Shown: positions 11,351 to 21,389, counted from the stretch's first letter. The stretch: DNA of 64,000 nucleotides from an uncultured Pseudomonadota bacterium (GCA_937868185.1 CALMMG010000002.1:27269-91268); one strand, 5' to 3'. Program-made: numbers and translations. Notes: generated from the letters alone by a model not told the origin.

Positions 11351-11773
11351 ATGGCTGAAAAATTAAAGTTGGAAGTGGTAACTCCCAAAGGGGCTGTAGT
11401 GAGCCAAGAGGTTGACATTGTCACCGCTCCTGGTTACGGCGGTGAATTTGGTGTTCTTGCCAACCATGCGCCTTTTTTGAGTACGATCAAGACAGGTGTC
11501 CTGACCTTCAAGACAGGTGCCCAGGAAGAAACCCTGATGGTGAGTGGTGGGTTTTGTGAAGTGTCCAATAACAAGCTGACCTTTCTTGTCGAATCTGCGG
11601 AGCGCGGGACAGATATTGATGTCGATCGCGCTATGCGGGCTAAGGAACGGGCAGAAAAAAGGCTGGCGGAAGCGCAGGCCCAGAAAGAAAGATTTGATCG
11701 AACCAGGGCCGAGGCTGCTTTGCAAAGGGCTTTGAGTCGCCTTAAGGTTGCCGAGAGGCGTAAGGCTTCCTGA
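11351..11773 (+). CDS. atpC: F0F1 ATP synthase subunit epsilon
   Basis: 140 residues. The N-terminal beta-sandwich carries [35 protein letters not shown], the epsilon signature; the C-terminal part is a helical hairpin rich in R, A and E that in the family inhibits ATP hydrolysis. It closes the operon, which therefore holds b', b, delta, alpha, gamma, beta and epsilon but not the a (atpB) and c (atpE) subunits; those must be encoded elsewhere. A terminator follows 27 bases later. Confidence 0.95.
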   Translation: MAEKLKLEVVTPKGAVVSQEVDIVTAPGYGGEFGVLANHAPFLSTIKTGVLTFKTGAQEETLMVSGGFCEVSNNKLTFLVESAERGTDIDVDRAMRAKERAEKRLAEAQAQKERFDRTRAEAALQRALSRLKVAERRKAS

Positions 11774-11796
11774 GAAGAAGATAGATAATGGTAATT

Positions 11797-11829
11797 TAAA
11801 AGCCGCTCGTTACCGAGCGGCTTTTTTTT
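11797..11829 (+). terminator. Intrinsic terminator after atpC
   Basis: The arms AGCCGCTCG (11801-11809) and CGAGCGGCT (11814-11822) pair perfectly around a TTAC loop, followed by a run of T. The preceding A-run means it can also work on the minus strand for the convergent CheX-like gene. Confidence 0.9.
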
Positions 11830-11855
11830 ATATCTCACGGTTGAGGTGAAATGAG

Positions 11856-12329
11856 TTACAGCTTTTCGCTGAGATTCGCTTCAACAACAAAAGAACCATC
11901 AGCGGTTTCGAATGGAATAACAATTGTTGGCGCCTTGGAATAATAGGAAATTTCTACCCCTTTGCCAACGACCATGTTGGGGGTGGCCAGCTCAAATTTG
12001 TGATCAAGTTTGGCCAACTGGGCCTTGGCGCCACCACAGATCATATTGGTCAGCTCGCCAACAGCGTCAACAACTTCATCGTCAATCTTTGCTTTGGCAT
12101 CTTCCATCAGCATGTTGGCGACAATTTTCAGGATGCATTTTTCCGTAAAACTCACGATCATGCAGCCGGTGATCTCTTTGGAGGTCATGCCGATGATTCC
12201 GGTAACCTCACCATACGAGGTGGTGCCGTCTTTCAGCCGGGGTTTTTGCGGAGTTACTTGGGTCTGCGCCATTGTTTCAAGAACATTTTTGGCAGCATTT
12301 AAGAATGGATTTATGAATTCTGCTTTCAT
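11856..12329 (-). CDS. cheX: CheX-like chemotaxis phosphatase domain protein
   Basis: 157 residues from the internal ATG at 12329; an upstream in-frame TTG would add eight residues but gives an unnatural start. MKAEFINPF at the N-terminus and VGELTNMICGGAK contain the E92-x-x-N95 pair that is the catalytic signature of the CheC/CheX/FliY family, which dephosphorylates CheY-P. One active-site motif is seen, as in CheX (CheC has two). No chemotaxis genes are nearby, so the partner receiver is unknown. It is convergent with the atp operon. Confidence 0.85.
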   Translation of the reverse strand: MKAEFINPFLNAAKNVLETMAQTQVTPQKPRLKDGTTSYGEVTGIIGMTSKEITGCMIVSFTEKCILKIVANMLMEDAKAKIDDEVVDAVGELTNMICGGAKAQLAKLDHKFELATPNMVVGKGVEISYYSKAPTIVIPFETADGSFVVEANLSEKL

Positions 12330-12640
12330 GAATGGCTGCTCACGATTGTGCAACTGATTATCGAAAAAGTATTAGTTTAACTTGCGGGATATCCCTTGAA
12401 TTGTCAAGGCCCTTTTGGTGCGCTTAAGGTCAAGTGACCCGATCTTTCGCCTCTCCGTGAGAAAGGAAGCATGACAACCATTTTTTATTCTTGCTGCGTC
12501 CATTGGCGTTAAAGTGAGTTTATGCATGAAATGCATTTGAAAACAGATTAAAATATCAAATCACGATCTAACTTGTCGTTATTACAATAGATATCGGTAG
12601 TTGTACCGATGAGGTTCAATCTTCCGGGTAGGAGGCAGTG
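12330..12640. promoter_or_regulatory. Divergent intergenic region with an inverted repeat before the glutamate synthase gene
   Basis: This 311-base gap separates the divergent CheX-like and glutamate synthase genes and should hold both promoters; no convincing -35/-10 pair stood out. Two repeats are visible: ATCGGTA / TACCGAT (12593-12599 and 12604-12610, loop GTTG) ending 30 bases before the ATG, and two copies of the self-palindromic ATGCAT a few bases apart in the AT-rich stretch around 12520-12535. Confidence 0.35.
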
Positions 12641-14047
12641 ATGGAGGCAAAAGAAAGGATGAACATATCCCGGCAATTTTCACGGGAGTTGCCCGTTGCC
12701 GGGAGAATCACGAATTTTGACGAGGTTGTTTCCGGCTATGAGGCCAAAGATGCTTTGCTTGAGGCGGAGCGCTGCCTGCAATGCAAAAAACCAAAATGCC
12801 GTGAGGGCTGCCCCATCCATAACGATATCCCCGGCTTTATCAGGCTGTTGCGGGAAGGCAAGATCGAGGAGGCATACTGGAAGGATCGTGAAACCAACTC
12901 GCTACCCGCTATCTGTTCGCGGGTCTGTCCCCATGAATTTCAGTGTGAGGGACATTGTATCCGGGGGAAAAAGGGTGAGCCGGTGGCCATTGGCATGCTC
13001 GAGCGCTATATCGTTGACTGGATGGTGGCCAACAACAAGAATCTGCTCCAGCCCTGTGCCCTGCCGAAGGGGAAAAAAGTGGCTATTGTCGGTTCTGGCC
13101 CGGCCGGAATGTCGGCGGCCTATTATCTTGCCCATGAAGGATATCATTGCACAATTTTTGAATCCCTCCCCGTTTTTGGCGGCATGCTGGCTGTGGGCAT
13201 TCCGGCCTATCGTTTGCCACGCCAGGTTATTGCCGCAGAATGCGAGGCCTTGAAAAACTGCGGGGTGACTTTGGTGCATGGGGTGACCATTGGCAAGGAT
13301 AAAACCCTGCTGGATTTGCGGGATGAGGGTTTTGCTGCGGTGTTTCTTGGGCCCGGCGCCCACTTAAGTCGCAAGTTGGGTGTGGATGGAGAAGATCTTG
13401 ACGGGGTGGTGCATGGGGTTGATTACCTGCGCAAGGTTAATGTGGGCGAAAAGCTAACTCTCGGGAAAAATGTGGTGGTGGTCGGCGGCGGGAACGTGGC
13501 TATCGACTGCGCCCGTACTGCTTTGCGCACCGGCTCTGACAATGTCTTTATCCTCTATCGGCGTTCCAAGGCAGAGATGCCCGCCTCCCAGGCGGAAATC
13601 CACCATCTTGAGGAAGAAGGTGTACGCATCGAGATGCTGGCTGCCCCGGTTGCGATCCATGGCGAGAACGGCAGGCTGAGCAAGATCGAGTGCATCCGCA
13701 TGGAGCTTGGCGCCTGCGATGCCTCAGGGCGTTGTCGGCCTGTGCCGAAAGAAGGATCGAATTTCATGCTTGCCGCTGATGCCATTATCCCGGCGATCAG
13801 CCAGGATGTTGATATTACGGCTGGCTCTGGTCTTGATCTGGCATTGAGCCGCTGGGGAACTTATGTGGTGGATGAGATTACCATGCAAACCTCAGAGGAG
13901 TGGATCTTTGCGGCAGGTGATGCGGTGCTTGGACCTCAGACCGTGGCCAAGGCCGTGTACCAGGCCAAAGAGGCTGCTGAGTCCATCAAGCGATATCTTG
14001 AGGGCAAGGACCTCAAAGAAGGGCGTACAGGCTTTTCCCTCGAGTAA
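12641..14047 (+). CDS. gltA: NADPH-dependent glutamate synthase small-subunit-type oxidoreductase (GltA/NfnB-like)
   Basis: 468 residues from the ATG at 12641, five bases after AGGAGG; the GTG just before it is less well placed. The N-terminal cluster-binding region has CLQCKKPKCREGCPIHNDIP and CSRVCPHEFQCEGHC, followed by an FAD site GSGPAG near residue 148 and an NADPH site GGGNVA near 280. This is the homotetrameric glutamate synthase/NfnB family. NfnB works with an NfnA partner normally encoded next to it; no such gene is adjacent, so a glutamate synthase or another flavin electron-transfer role cannot be separated. Confidence 0.85.
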   Translation: MEAKERMNISRQFSRELPVAGRITNFDEVVSGYEAKDALLEAERCLQCKKPKCREGCPIHNDIPGFIRLLREGKIEEAYWKDRETNSLPAICSRVCPHEFQCEGHCIRGKKGEPVAIGMLERYIVDWMVANNKNLLQPCALPKGKKVAIVGSGPAGMSAAYYLAHEGYHCTIFESLPVFGGMLAVGIPAYRLPRQVIAAECEALKNCGVTLVHGVTIGKDKTLLDLRDEGFAAVFLGPGAHLSRKLGVDGEDLDGVVHGVDYLRKVNVGEKLTLGKNVVVVGGGNVAIDCARTALRTGSDNVFILYRRSKAEMPASQAEIHHLEEEGVRIEMLAAPVAIHGENGRLSKIECIRMELGACDASGRCRPVPKEGSNFMLAADAIIPAISQDVDITAGSGLDLALSRWGTYVVDEITMQTSEEWIFAAGDAVLGPQTVAKAVYQAKEAAESIKRYLEGKDLKEGRTGFSLE

Positions 14048-14071
14048 CATTTTTTGTGCGACGAACTGCGT

Positions 14072-14109
14072 AAAAAGCCCCATCGGTGCAAAACCGGTGG
14101 GGCTTTTTA
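14072..14109 (+). terminator. Bidirectional intrinsic terminator
   Basis: The arms AGCCCCATCGGT (14076-14087) and ACCGGTGGGGCT (14092-14103) pair with one G-T wobble, flanked by A-run and T-run. It ends the glutamate synthase transcript and could also stop the amidase transcript coming from the other strand, 120 bases past its stop. Confidence 0.88.
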
Positions 14110-14230
14110 TATTAGGTGCAGATGGGGATTTTGAGAAGAATTTACCTGAGGGAAGTGATAGCAAGTCAGCTTAAATGCTAATGGGTCTCATCGTGATAAA
14201 AATTCTTTGTTTGGGAAATCACCAGTCGGA

Positions 14231-16063
14231 TTAGCGATGGAAATTTGTGGCCAGGCTCATGCTTGCAACATATTGGCTAACGCCGCCGGAGATGTGATTG
14301 GCCACGCCGGCAAGGTAGGTTTCATCTTTGAGGCGTTTTTCCTCCTCCGGGTTGCTCAAAAAAGCGATTTCGGTGAGGATGGCAGGCATCTGGGCACCGA
14401 TGAGCACAACAAAAGGTGCCTTCTTGACTCCGAGATTGGAGACAGTGCTGAATTTTTTATTCAAGCCGCTCACCATTTCTTCCTGAACCAGGCCAGCCAA
14501 TTTCAGGGATTCGTTTATTTTTGAATTCTGCATGAGATCCAGGAGGATGGATTGCAGGTCACTGATCTGCTTGGCTGAGGTGGCGTTTTCCATGGCCGCG
14601 AGACGCATGGCGTCCTTGTTGCTGGCCAGGTCAAGGACATAGGTTTCGATGCCCCGGGCTTCATGGTTAGGCGCGGCGTTCACATGGATGGAAAGGAACA
14701 GATCGGCTTCCTTCGCATTGGCTATGGCCGTTCGTTCTTCCAAGGGGATGAAGACATCACGGTCACGGGTGAGGATAACCTCGCAGCCAAGCTTTTCCCT
14801 GAGAATCTTGGCTACCCTGAGGGCGACATCAAGGACGATGTCTTTTTCCTTGAGGCCGCTAGGGCTGCAGGTGCCAGGATCTTTACCGCCATGGCCTGGA
14901 TCAATCACGATCTTTTTGATGCCTAAGCCGAGCTGTCGTGCCAGGGAGGGGGGCTCTGTCTTGGTTGCCAAGCGCCCCTTTTTCCCCTTGTCTGCGATTT
15001 TCTCCTTGCTTCCACGCTTCTCCGTTTTCTCAGGGGAGGCATCGCTGCTCATCACATCAATGACCACCCGGAAGGGATCAGCAAGGGTGAAAACCTTATA
15101 ATTAGAAATATTGGACTGGGTATCAAGGACAACGCGCACTGTTTTTGGATCAAACTGGGCATTTCTGACCCGCCGCAAAAGGCCGTCTTCAATGGGAATG
15201 GTACTGATGGTGTCGGGGCTAAGGCGGCAGTTTTCCAGATCAATGTAAATTCTCCGCGGGGAAGCCTCATTTCCGGTAAGCGTCTGGTGTTTGAACGTCA
15301 CCGGGGCAGAGGTCTCGACAACCAGGCGGGTATAGCGGTTGTTGGACCAGTGGTGGATGGGCAGTACTGTTGCCAAGCCGGTTTTTGGCGCGGTATGCTC
15401 TTGGTGCTGCGGTTCACTGGCGGCCGGTTGCGGGGAGATACATTTTTCTCCGGGCGCGTCTTTATCTGCAATCGGACTAGGCGTGGTCGTTGTGTGCTTG
15501 ATCTGTAACAATTGTTCTTGTGCGGCGGCGGCCATGTCACCTTCGGGATAAATGGCGATAATTTTTGTATAGGCCCGCGCTGCTTTGCCCGGGTCCTTTT
15601 TGTCGGTAAGATAGATGGTGCCCAGAATAAAAAAGGCGTCATCGGCCAGAGCATTTCCCGCATAGTGGGAGCTCAGCTCTTCGTAGGAAGCAATGGCTTG
15701 GTCAAGATCCTTGGCTTTGCCGGACTGCTTGTACATGGTCTGGTAGATTTTCCCCAGCATGTATAGCGCTTTAGGGGCAACCTGATGGTCGGGTGCGGCT
15801 TTGTATATGCTGCGGAAGGCGGTAACGGAGGTGAGCAGACTGTTCCGGTCATTGCCCTTGTCGCTGGCAGTCAGATCCTGATAGTAGGCTTTGGCCTGCC
15901 CGTATTGTCTGGTGATATCATCCTGGTCTGGATCCGGTCCGGCCCAGACCGTGGTGGTGAACAAGAGCAGCAGGAGAATCCAGAGCAAAAAACGCGGGGA
16001 AATGCGTTTTCCTTGCGGGGGCTTGGATGCTCGGTCTGCATATCGTTTACTCTTACTCCACAT
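14231..16063 (-). CDS. amiC: N-acetylmuramoyl-L-alanine amidase with TPR-like and AMIN domains
   Basis: 610 residues. A hydrophobic signal or anchor segment (about 24-41) directs it out of the cytoplasm. Residues 50-200 hold TPR-like helices ([25 protein letters not shown]). An AMIN domain (about 240-345, [14 protein letters not shown] to FRVVIDV) should target it to peptidoglycan or the division site. The Amidase_3 domain (about 385-605) has the zinc ligands in [11 protein letters not shown], the LEERT glutamate and the FLSIHVNA histidine. It cleaves the amide between MurNAc and L-Ala. Its start overlaps the mutS stop by 11 bases, implying coupled translation. The added TPR region is longer than in E. 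coli AmiC. Confidence 0.9.
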   Translation of the reverse strand: MWSKSKRYADRASKPPQGKRISPRFLLWILLLLLFTTTVWAGPDPDQDDITRQYGQAKAYYQDLTASDKGNDRNSLLTSVTAFRSIYKAAPDHQVAPKALYMLGKIYQTMYKQSGKAKDLDQAIASYEELSSHYAGNALADDAFFILGTIYLTDKKDPGKAARAYTKIIAIYPEGDMAAAAQEQLLQIKHTTTTPSPIADKDAPGEKCISPQPAASEPQHQEHTAPKTGLATVLPIHHWSNNRYTRLVVETSAPVTFKHQTLTGNEASPRRIYIDLENCRLSPDTISTIPIEDGLLRRVRNAQFDPKTVRVVLDTQSNISNYKVFTLADPFRVVIDVMSSDASPEKTEKRGSKEKIADKGKKGRLATKTEPPSLARQLGLGIKKIVIDPGHGGKDPGTCSPSGLKEKDIVLDVALRVAKILREKLGCEVILTRDRDVFIPLEERTAIANAKEADLFLSIHVNAAPNHEARGIETYVLDLASNKDAMRLAAMENATSAKQISDLQSILLDLMQNSKINESLKLAGLVQEEMVSGLNKKFSTVSNLGVKKAPFVVLIGAQMPAILTEIAFLSNPEEEKRLKDETYLAGVANHISGGVSQYVASMSLATNFHR

Positions 16064-18695
16064 CGGTCAGCCTTTTGAGTTCATAGAGGAGGTCCAGGGC
16101 CTCCCGGGGCGACAGTCCATCGGGATTGATCTCTCGCAACCTGAGCGAAGCAGGAGATTCTCCCCCGCCGAACAGGGAGAGCTGGCCAGATTGCTGGAGC
16201 TTCTTTTTTCTCGGCGAGGTGGCGATACGCGGTTCTCCCTGGCGGTTGAATTCTCCCTGTTCGATATTATGCAATAATTCCTTGGCTCTGGCAACCACCT
16301 TCGCTGGAACTCCGGCCAAGGCGGCAACCTGTATGCCGTAGCTGCGGTTGGTTCCGCCCGGGAGAAGTTTATGCAGAAAAATGATGGTGTCGTTCCACTC
16401 CCGCACCGCGATGTTGTAATTTTTGACCCGGTTGTTGGTGACGGCCAGCTCGGTCAGCTCATGGTAGTGGGTGGCGAAGATGGTCTTGACCCCTTTGCCG
16501 TTTTTGTTGACCAGCTCTTCGGCAACGGCCCAGGCAATGGAAAGGCCGTCAAAGGTGGAGGTGCCGCGGCCGATTTCATCGAGGATCACCAGGCTCCGCT
16601 GGGTGGCGTTGTTGAGGATATTGGCGGTTTCATTCATCTCCACCATGAAGGTGGACTGGCCGCGGCGTAGATTGTCCGAGGCCCCGACCCGAGTGAAGAT
16701 GCGATCCACTACCCCGATTTCCGCTGCGGCGGCAGGGACGAAGCTGCCCATCTGGGCCATGAGGGTGATGAGCGCAGTCTGCCGCAGTACTGTTGATTTG
16801 CCTGCCATGTTGGGGCCGGTGATGATCAGAACCTCTTCGCTCTCCTGATCAAGATGGATATCGTTGGGCACAAAGCGGCCAGGCGGCAGGGCGCGTTCGA
16901 TTACGGGATGGCGGCCTTCCTTGATGATAATCGCCTCACCCGCAGTGACCACGGGTTTGCTGTAACGGTATTTTTGGGCAGCCTCGGCCAGACAGCAGAA
17001 AAAATCGATTTGCGCCACCCCTGCCGCGGCCTGCAAAATCCGGGAGGATTCCGCCGCCACCGTCGCGCGGATCGTGGTAAACAGCCGGTATTCCAGCTCC
17101 AAGCGCTTGTCGTGGGCGCCCAACACCTTTTCTTCAAACTCTTTGAGTTCCTGGGTAATGAAGCGTTCGGCGTTGACCAGCGTCTGTTTGCGGATGAAGT
17201 CGTTGGGGACATGGGCAAGCTGGCCGCGGCTTATTTCGATATAGTAGCCAAAGATCTTGTTGAAGCCGATCTTCAGGTTGCTGATGCCGGTGCGTGCCCG
17301 TTCCCGGGCCTCAAGGCCGAGGATCAGTGCCTTGCCGTCGCGTAGCAGGCTGACCAGTTCGTCAAGCTCTGCGTTGTAACCAGGCTTGATGAGATTGCCT
17401 TCTCGCAAGGAACCCGGAGCATCCTCGCGGATTCCGGTTTCCAACAGGAGACGAAGCTCGGCAAGCTCATCCACTGTACCGAGGTCAGCCAGCAGACTAG
17501 TGGCCCCGGCCAGTTTTTCTTTAAGTTGGGGCAGTTGGGCCAGGGAGCACTTAAGAGCCGCGAGATCGCGGGCATTGGCTGATCCCAGCACCACCCGGCC
17601 ATTCAAACGTTCCAGGTCATAGACCTTGGTCAGCAGTTCCCGGAGATCCTCCCGCAACTGGGGGGCGAGGTAGAGCTGTTCCACCGTGTCCAACCGTTGC
17701 CGGATGGTTGCAACATCCTGCAGGGGAAACAACAGATTCTTTTTGAGCAGTCTTGCCCCCATGGGGGTTTCGCACAGATCGAGGGTGTCCAGCAGCGAGC
17801 CCTCTCGGGCGCCGCCGGTTATGGTCTGGGTGAGCTCCAGATTGCGGCGGGAGGACTCATCCATGAGCAAGACGTGGTCGAATTCGATGGGGGTAAGCTG
17901 TTCGATGTGATCCAGGGCGGTCTTCTGGGTTTTTTGCAGGTAGAGGAGCAGACCGCCTGCTGCACCAATCCCGGCCTTCATTTCCTCGCAGCCGAATCCG
18001 GCCAGATTGGCCACGCGAAAATGTTCCAGCAGCCTCTGCCGCGCCATTTCAGGCTGGAAATCGGCGGGCGACCGTCTGGTAAGGCAGCTTTGGGGCAGAT
18101 AGGTCAGCAGTTCGTTCGCCAGGCTCGAATCCTCACCGGTCTCTTCGGGCAGCAGGATTTCCGAGGGGGCCAACCTGCCGAGTTCATCCAGCAGAGCGGC
18201 GAGATCATCCCGCTCGCTCACCAGAAACTCGCCGGTGGAAAGATCGAGCAGGCTTAACCCCCAGATTTTGCCTTTCTGGCAGATGGCGGCCAGATAACGG
18301 TTGTCCTTGTCGCTCAGTAGCTGCTCGTCGGTGACGAGCCCAGGGGTGACCACCCTGACCACCTCGCGCCGGACCACGCCCTTGGCCTCTTTAGGATCCT
18401 CCACCTGCTCGCAGATCGCTACCTTGAACCCCGCCTTGATCATCTTGGCTAGATAGGAGGAAACCGCGTGGTAAGGGATTCCGCAGAGTGGGATCCGGTT
18501 TTCGTCATCCTTGCTATTTCTGGAGGTGAGGGTGATGCCCAGCACCTTGGAGGCGGTTACGGCATCATCAAAGAACATCTCGTAGAAATCGCCCAGCCGG
18601 TAGAACAGAATGGCATCCTGATGCTGTGCCTTGATTGCAAGGTACTGCTGCATCATGGGGGTGATTTTAACGGAAGCGGGTGTGGTGTTGGTCAT
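16053..18695 (-). CDS. mutS: DNA mismatch repair protein MutS
   Basis: 880 residues from the ATG at 18695, which begins [18 protein letters not shown]; a longer in-frame start exists but its extra 32 residues look non-coding. The mismatch-reading motif GDFYEMF is near residue 35, the Walker [10 protein letters not shown] near 640, and [15 protein letters not shown] follows. The C-terminus ends LYELKRL as in other MutS proteins. It binds mismatches and recruits MutL, which is not in this window. The downstream amidase gene overlaps its stop. Confidence 0.97.
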   Translation of the reverse strand: MTNTTPASVKITPMMQQYLAIKAQHQDAILFYRLGDFYEMFFDDAVTASKVLGITLTSRNSKDDENRIPLCGIPYHAVSSYLAKMIKAGFKVAICEQVEDPKEAKGVVRREVVRVVTPGLVTDEQLLSDKDNRYLAAICQKGKIWGLSLLDLSTGEFLVSERDDLAALLDELGRLAPSEILLPEETGEDSSLANELLTYLPQSCLTRRSPADFQPEMARQRLLEHFRVANLAGFGCEEMKAGIGAAGGLLLYLQKTQKTALDHIEQLTPIEFDHVLLMDESSRRNLELTQTITGGAREGSLLDTLDLCETPMGARLLKKNLLFPLQDVATIRQRLDTVEQLYLAPQLREDLRELLTKVYDLERLNGRVVLGSANARDLAALKCSLAQLPQLKEKLAGATSLLADLGTVDELAELRLLLETGIREDAPGSLREGNLIKPGYNAELDELVSLLRDGKALILGLEARERARTGISNLKIGFNKIFGYYIEISRGQLAHVPNDFIRKQTLVNAERFITQELKEFEEKVLGAHDKRLELEYRLFTTIRATVAAESSRILQAAAGVAQIDFFCCLAEAAQKYRYSKPVVTAGEAIIIKEGRHPVIERALPPGRFVPNDIHLDQESEEVLIITGPNMAGKSTVLRQTALITLMAQMGSFVPAAAAEIGVVDRIFTRVGASDNLRRGQSTFMVEMNETANILNNATQRSLVILDEIGRGTSTFDGLSIAWAVAEELVNKNGKGVKTIFATHYHELTELAVTNNRVKNYNIAVREWNDTIIFLHKLLPGGTNRSYGIQVAALAGVPAKVVARAKELLHNIEQGEFNRQGEPRIATSPRKKKLQQSGQLSLFGGGESPASLRLREINPDGLSPREALDLLYELKRLTDVE

Positions 18696-18827
18696 AAGTG
18701 TTCGAGAAGGGGATGTTCCTTGCGCTGCGTTGCGCCTGCGGAAACGGTCATACTGCCGCCCTGCAGCGATTGATAGGAGGTTTTTCGCCAAAAGTCAAGC
18801 GTCGGCCGCAAATTTACGGCGTTAGTA

Positions 18828-18856
18828 TTGAAATTGGTGTGCTGATACGCTAGGGT
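18828..18856 (+). promoter_or_regulatory. Possible sigma70 promoter for the coiled-coil protein gene
   Basis: TTGAAA (18828-18833) and TAGGGT (18851-18856) are spaced by 17 bases in the 218-base gap between the divergent mutS and the gene at 18914. The -10 match is poor, so this is weak. Confidence 0.28.
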
Positions 18857-18913
18857 AGAGCGTCAACCGGGATGGTGGAACTGGATGTTTTTTTTAAGAA
18901 TCAGGAGGAAGAT

Positions 18914-19885
18914 ATGGGCTGGAAAGGATTGTTGGTTGTGGGTGCGGCGCTGTTGCTTGGCGCAGGCTATGTGTCGGCAGAGGTTATCACCATTGATAAG
19001 GAGCCGATACAGCTTGTGGAGCTGCGCAAGGGTTATGAGGCGGAACTGAAAACCGCAGCCACCCCGGACGAGCTTGCAAAGGTTCAGGAGGAACATGAGC
19101 AGGCCAAGAAAAATCTTTCCAAGTCTGAGGGATACTCCCAGAAGCTTTCTCTCCTGGAAGAGGCGAAGAAGAAAGAGATCGAGGCGATCAATGCCAAATA
19201 TCTCAAGGAGCAGGAAAAGATAGACGTCGCAACCCGCAAGTCCATTGACGAGAAATATGAAAAGAAGATTGCGGAGTTGAAGAACCGAAGTGTGGCAAAG
19301 ACCAGCAGCAGTTATCAGGCCAAGTTGGAGAAATTGGAAAAGGAGCTCATCGGCAAGAATGATTTGGCTGGGGCTCTCATGGTGCAGAGCGAGCGCAGGA
19401 AGATGAGTGGTGCTCCCGCCGTTGCGACCCCGATCGCCGCCGCGCCGGTTGCTGCGCCGTCATCAACTCCCGTGGTGGCTTCCGCCAGCGGGAAGGGCAA
19501 GGACAACCAGGGCCATGTGAGTTCGGTCCGCGGGCTTGCTGGTGCCGAAGGCAACACCTCCAACAATATCTACACCTTTACCCTGGACAGGATCAGCGGC
19601 CAGGCAAAGCTGGTTTTTTACGGCTATGGTAGCCGTTCTGGCAACACCTTCGGTAAGGTGTATCTGATCGGCCCGGATGGGAGTCGCACCGAGGTGGCCA
19701 AGTGGCGGCCCGATCTTCTCAAGGGGCCAAAGTTTGCGGACATCAAGTCCTATACCGACGTGCAGCCGATCAGTGCCGATATTTCAAGCCAGGTCAAGCA
19801 GCCCGGCCAATACCGGGTGGAATTTCAGTACACCGATGGCGATGAGGCCCTCAACATCTACCGGGTAGAGATCCAGACCCTGTAA
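18914..19885 (+). CDS. Secreted coiled-coil protein of unknown function
   Basis: 323 residues from the ATG at 18914, which follows AGGAGGA by four bases; an upstream start at 18872 would bury the signal peptide. Residues 1-22 (GWKGLLVVGAALLLGAGYVSA) look like a signal peptide. Residues 40-160 are charged and predicted coiled coil (KVQEEHEQAKKNLSK and EKKIAELKNR types). An Ala/Pro/Val-rich linker follows (about 175-200). The last 110 residues (NIYTFTLDRISGQAKLVFYG onward) look like a compact beta-rich domain, resembling PPC-type sandwiches only in general character. I do not recognise the family. Confidence 0.75.
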   Translation: MGWKGLLVVGAALLLGAGYVSAEVITIDKEPIQLVELRKGYEAELKTAATPDELAKVQEEHEQAKKNLSKSEGYSQKLSLLEEAKKKEIEAINAKYLKEQEKIDVATRKSIDEKYEKKIAELKNRSVAKTSSSYQAKLEKLEKELIGKNDLAGALMVQSERRKMSGAPAVATPIAAAPVAAPSSTPVVASASGKGKDNQGHVSSVRGLAGAEGNTSNNIYTFTLDRISGQAKLVFYGYGSRSGNTFGKVYLIGPDGSRTEVAKWRPDLLKGPKFADIKSYTDVQPISADISSQVKQPGQYRVEFQYTDGDEALNIYRVEIQTL

Positions 19886-19913
19886 TCTCCAGTTTCTGGC
19901 GTTAAGCATTCAG

Positions 19914-19947
19914 CCCCGACAGCGGAAAACCGCTGCCGGGGTTTTTT
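19914..19947 (+). terminator. Intrinsic terminator
   Basis: The arms CCCCGACAGCGG (19914-19925) and CCGCTGCCGGGG (19930-19941) pair with one mismatch around AAAA, followed by six T. The T-run overlaps the stop codon of the convergent HIT gene. Confidence 0.9.
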
Positions 19948-20431
19948 ATGGGGTTTGAAATTCCGGCAGCAGCCGGGCGAAGGTGTTGTTGATGTGTTCC
20001 GGGATGGTGCGCACCTCGGCCAGCACGGTCATGTAATTGTGGTCCCCATGCCAGCGCGGCACGATATGCCAGTGCAGATGGGAGGCTACGCCTGCGCCAG
20101 CCACCTCGCCCAGGTTTAGGCCGATATTGAAGCCGTCCGGTTTGAGCTGGCGCCGCAGGATTGCTGTGCAACGTTGGAGCATGGCGGCCAGGGCGTTGCT
20201 TTCCGCACTGCTCAGCTCGCCGATATCCGCCACATGCCGGGCCGGGGCCACCAGCAGATGGCCGTTGGCGTAGGGGAAACGATTCATAAGCACGACCAGG
20301 AGCCGATCACGGTAGAGGATAAGGTCTTCGACGGAATGGGCCGAATCTGGCGCAGCGCAGAAAAAACAGCCCTTGGTGGCGGTCTTGGTCTCGATATATT
20401 CCATCCGCCAGGGCGTCCAGAGGGTTTTCAT
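19946..20431 (-). CDS. HIT family nucleotide hydrolase/phosphorylase
   Basis: 161 residues. The histidine triad HLHWHIVP is near residue 118, with the upstream GFNIGLNLGEVAGAGV segment typical of this branch. A zinc-type CFFC near residue 22 and the WRMEYIE opening fit the Ap4A-phosphorylase-like HIT group. Members cleave dinucleotide or nucleotide phosphoramidates; the substrate is not readable here. Its ATG overlaps the preceding phosphodiesterase stop as ATGA (20428-20431), so the two are co-translated. Confidence 0.9.
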   Translation of the reverse strand: MKTLWTPWRMEYIETKTATKGCFFCAAPDSAHSVEDLILYRDRLLVVLMNRFPYANGHLLVAPARHVADIGELSSAESNALAAMLQRCTAILRRQLKPDGFNIGLNLGEVAGAGVASHLHWHIVPRWHGDHNYMTVLAEVRTIPEHINNTFARLLPEFQTP

Positions 20432-20928
20432 AGCTTGGCCTGAATCTGATAAATTTGACCTTGCAGGGTTTCTCCGACCTTAAGAATGGCAAAGGTGCCA
20501 CCTCCCCCGGCATAGCCCGTGCCGGTGAAACTGCCTGGGTTGATGTAGAGAATTCCGCCCAGGCGGTGGCAGACGGGCCTGTGGGTGTGGCCGTACACAA
20601 TGCAGTCCGCTTCCGGAAAGATCTCGATTAGGCGTTGCTCAAAATCATAGGTGTTGCCGGCGCGATGGATTAGGCCGATGGTGAAGCCGCCCACCTGTAT
20701 TTCCTTGTGGGTCGGCAGGTGCTGGCAGGCCGAGGCTGAGCACATATTGCCGTGTACCGCATGCACCTCTTTGCCGGGAAATACTGTGAGGATTGCCGGG
20801 TCAGTGAGGTCTCCGGCATGGAGGATTATGTCCGCATCATGGAAGCAGGCCTCCGCAATCTTTTTGAAGGTCTCGGTGGGCCGGGCGAGATGTGTATCGG
20901 AGAGGATGCCAATCTTCACAGGATTCAT
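20428..20928 (-). CDS. yfcE: YfcE/MJ0936-family metallophosphoesterase
   Basis: 166 residues from the ATG at 20928 (MNPVKIGILSDTH). All calcineurin-like motifs are present: SDTH, HAGDLTD, VHGNMC, the GLIHRAG histidine and YGHTHRP. Such small enzymes are manganese-dependent phosphodiesterases in the cytoplasm. It lies upstream of and overlaps the HIT gene, suggesting a joint role in nucleotide clean-up; that link is inference. The 137-base gap to yggU may hold its own promoter. Confidence 0.88.
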   Translation of the reverse strand: MNPVKIGILSDTHLARPTETFKKIAEACFHDADIILHAGDLTDPAILTVFPGKEVHAVHGNMCSASACQHLPTHKEIQVGGFTIGLIHRAGNTYDFEQRLIEIFPEADCIVYGHTHRPVCHRLGGILYINPGSFTGTGYAGGGGTFAILKVGETLQGQIYQIQAKL

Positions 20929-21065
20929 AGTTTGAGCGTTGCACAAGCTTAGGGTCTAGAACTCTCGGAATTGCCTGGTGCTACGAATATTTTAGTGTAG
21001 CCGAGAATGGCCACAAATCTCAAGCAGAGAAAAAGAGCTCTGTCGGCAGGCACCTCGGAAAAAGT

Positions 21066-21389
21066 CTATAGGGTAAGGAATGGTTGCAGCATCGCCTCGG
21101 CCTGCGCCGCTGAGATGCCGGCAAGAATAAGGCGTTTGTCGCGGCTGGCTACGCCGCTGGCAAGGGTCACGGCCGTTTTGGGAATTTTAAAGAGCTTGGC
21201 CAAGAACTGGATCACCGCTGCGTTTGCCTTGCCATCCACCGGCGGAGAAGTGATGCAGAGTTTGACCGCATCGCCGTGGAGACCGACGATGCGGGTGCGG
21301 GATGCTTTGGGCTGTACATGGATGGACAGGCTGACCGAGGTGCCGTCAGACTGCCCCCGCAGATAGGTCAAATCAGAGGGGTGATTCAT
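21066..21389 (-). CDS. yggU: YggU/DUF167 family protein
   Basis: 107 residues from the ATG at 21389 (MNHPSDLTYLRG). It carries the DUF167 signature: SIHVQPKASRTRIVG, then PPVDGKANAAVIQFLAKLF and ASRDKRL. The function is unknown across the family. The gene overlaps the divIVA stop by 17 bases, and yggT-divIVA-yggU is a recurring neighbourhood in bacteria. An upstream in-frame extension runs inside divIVA and is judged non-coding. Confidence 0.85.
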   Translation of the reverse strand: MNHPSDLTYLRGQSDGTSVSLSIHVQPKASRTRIVGLHGDAVKLCITSPPVDGKANAAVIQFLAKLFKIPKTAVTLASGVASRDKRLILAGISAAQAEAMLQPFLTL

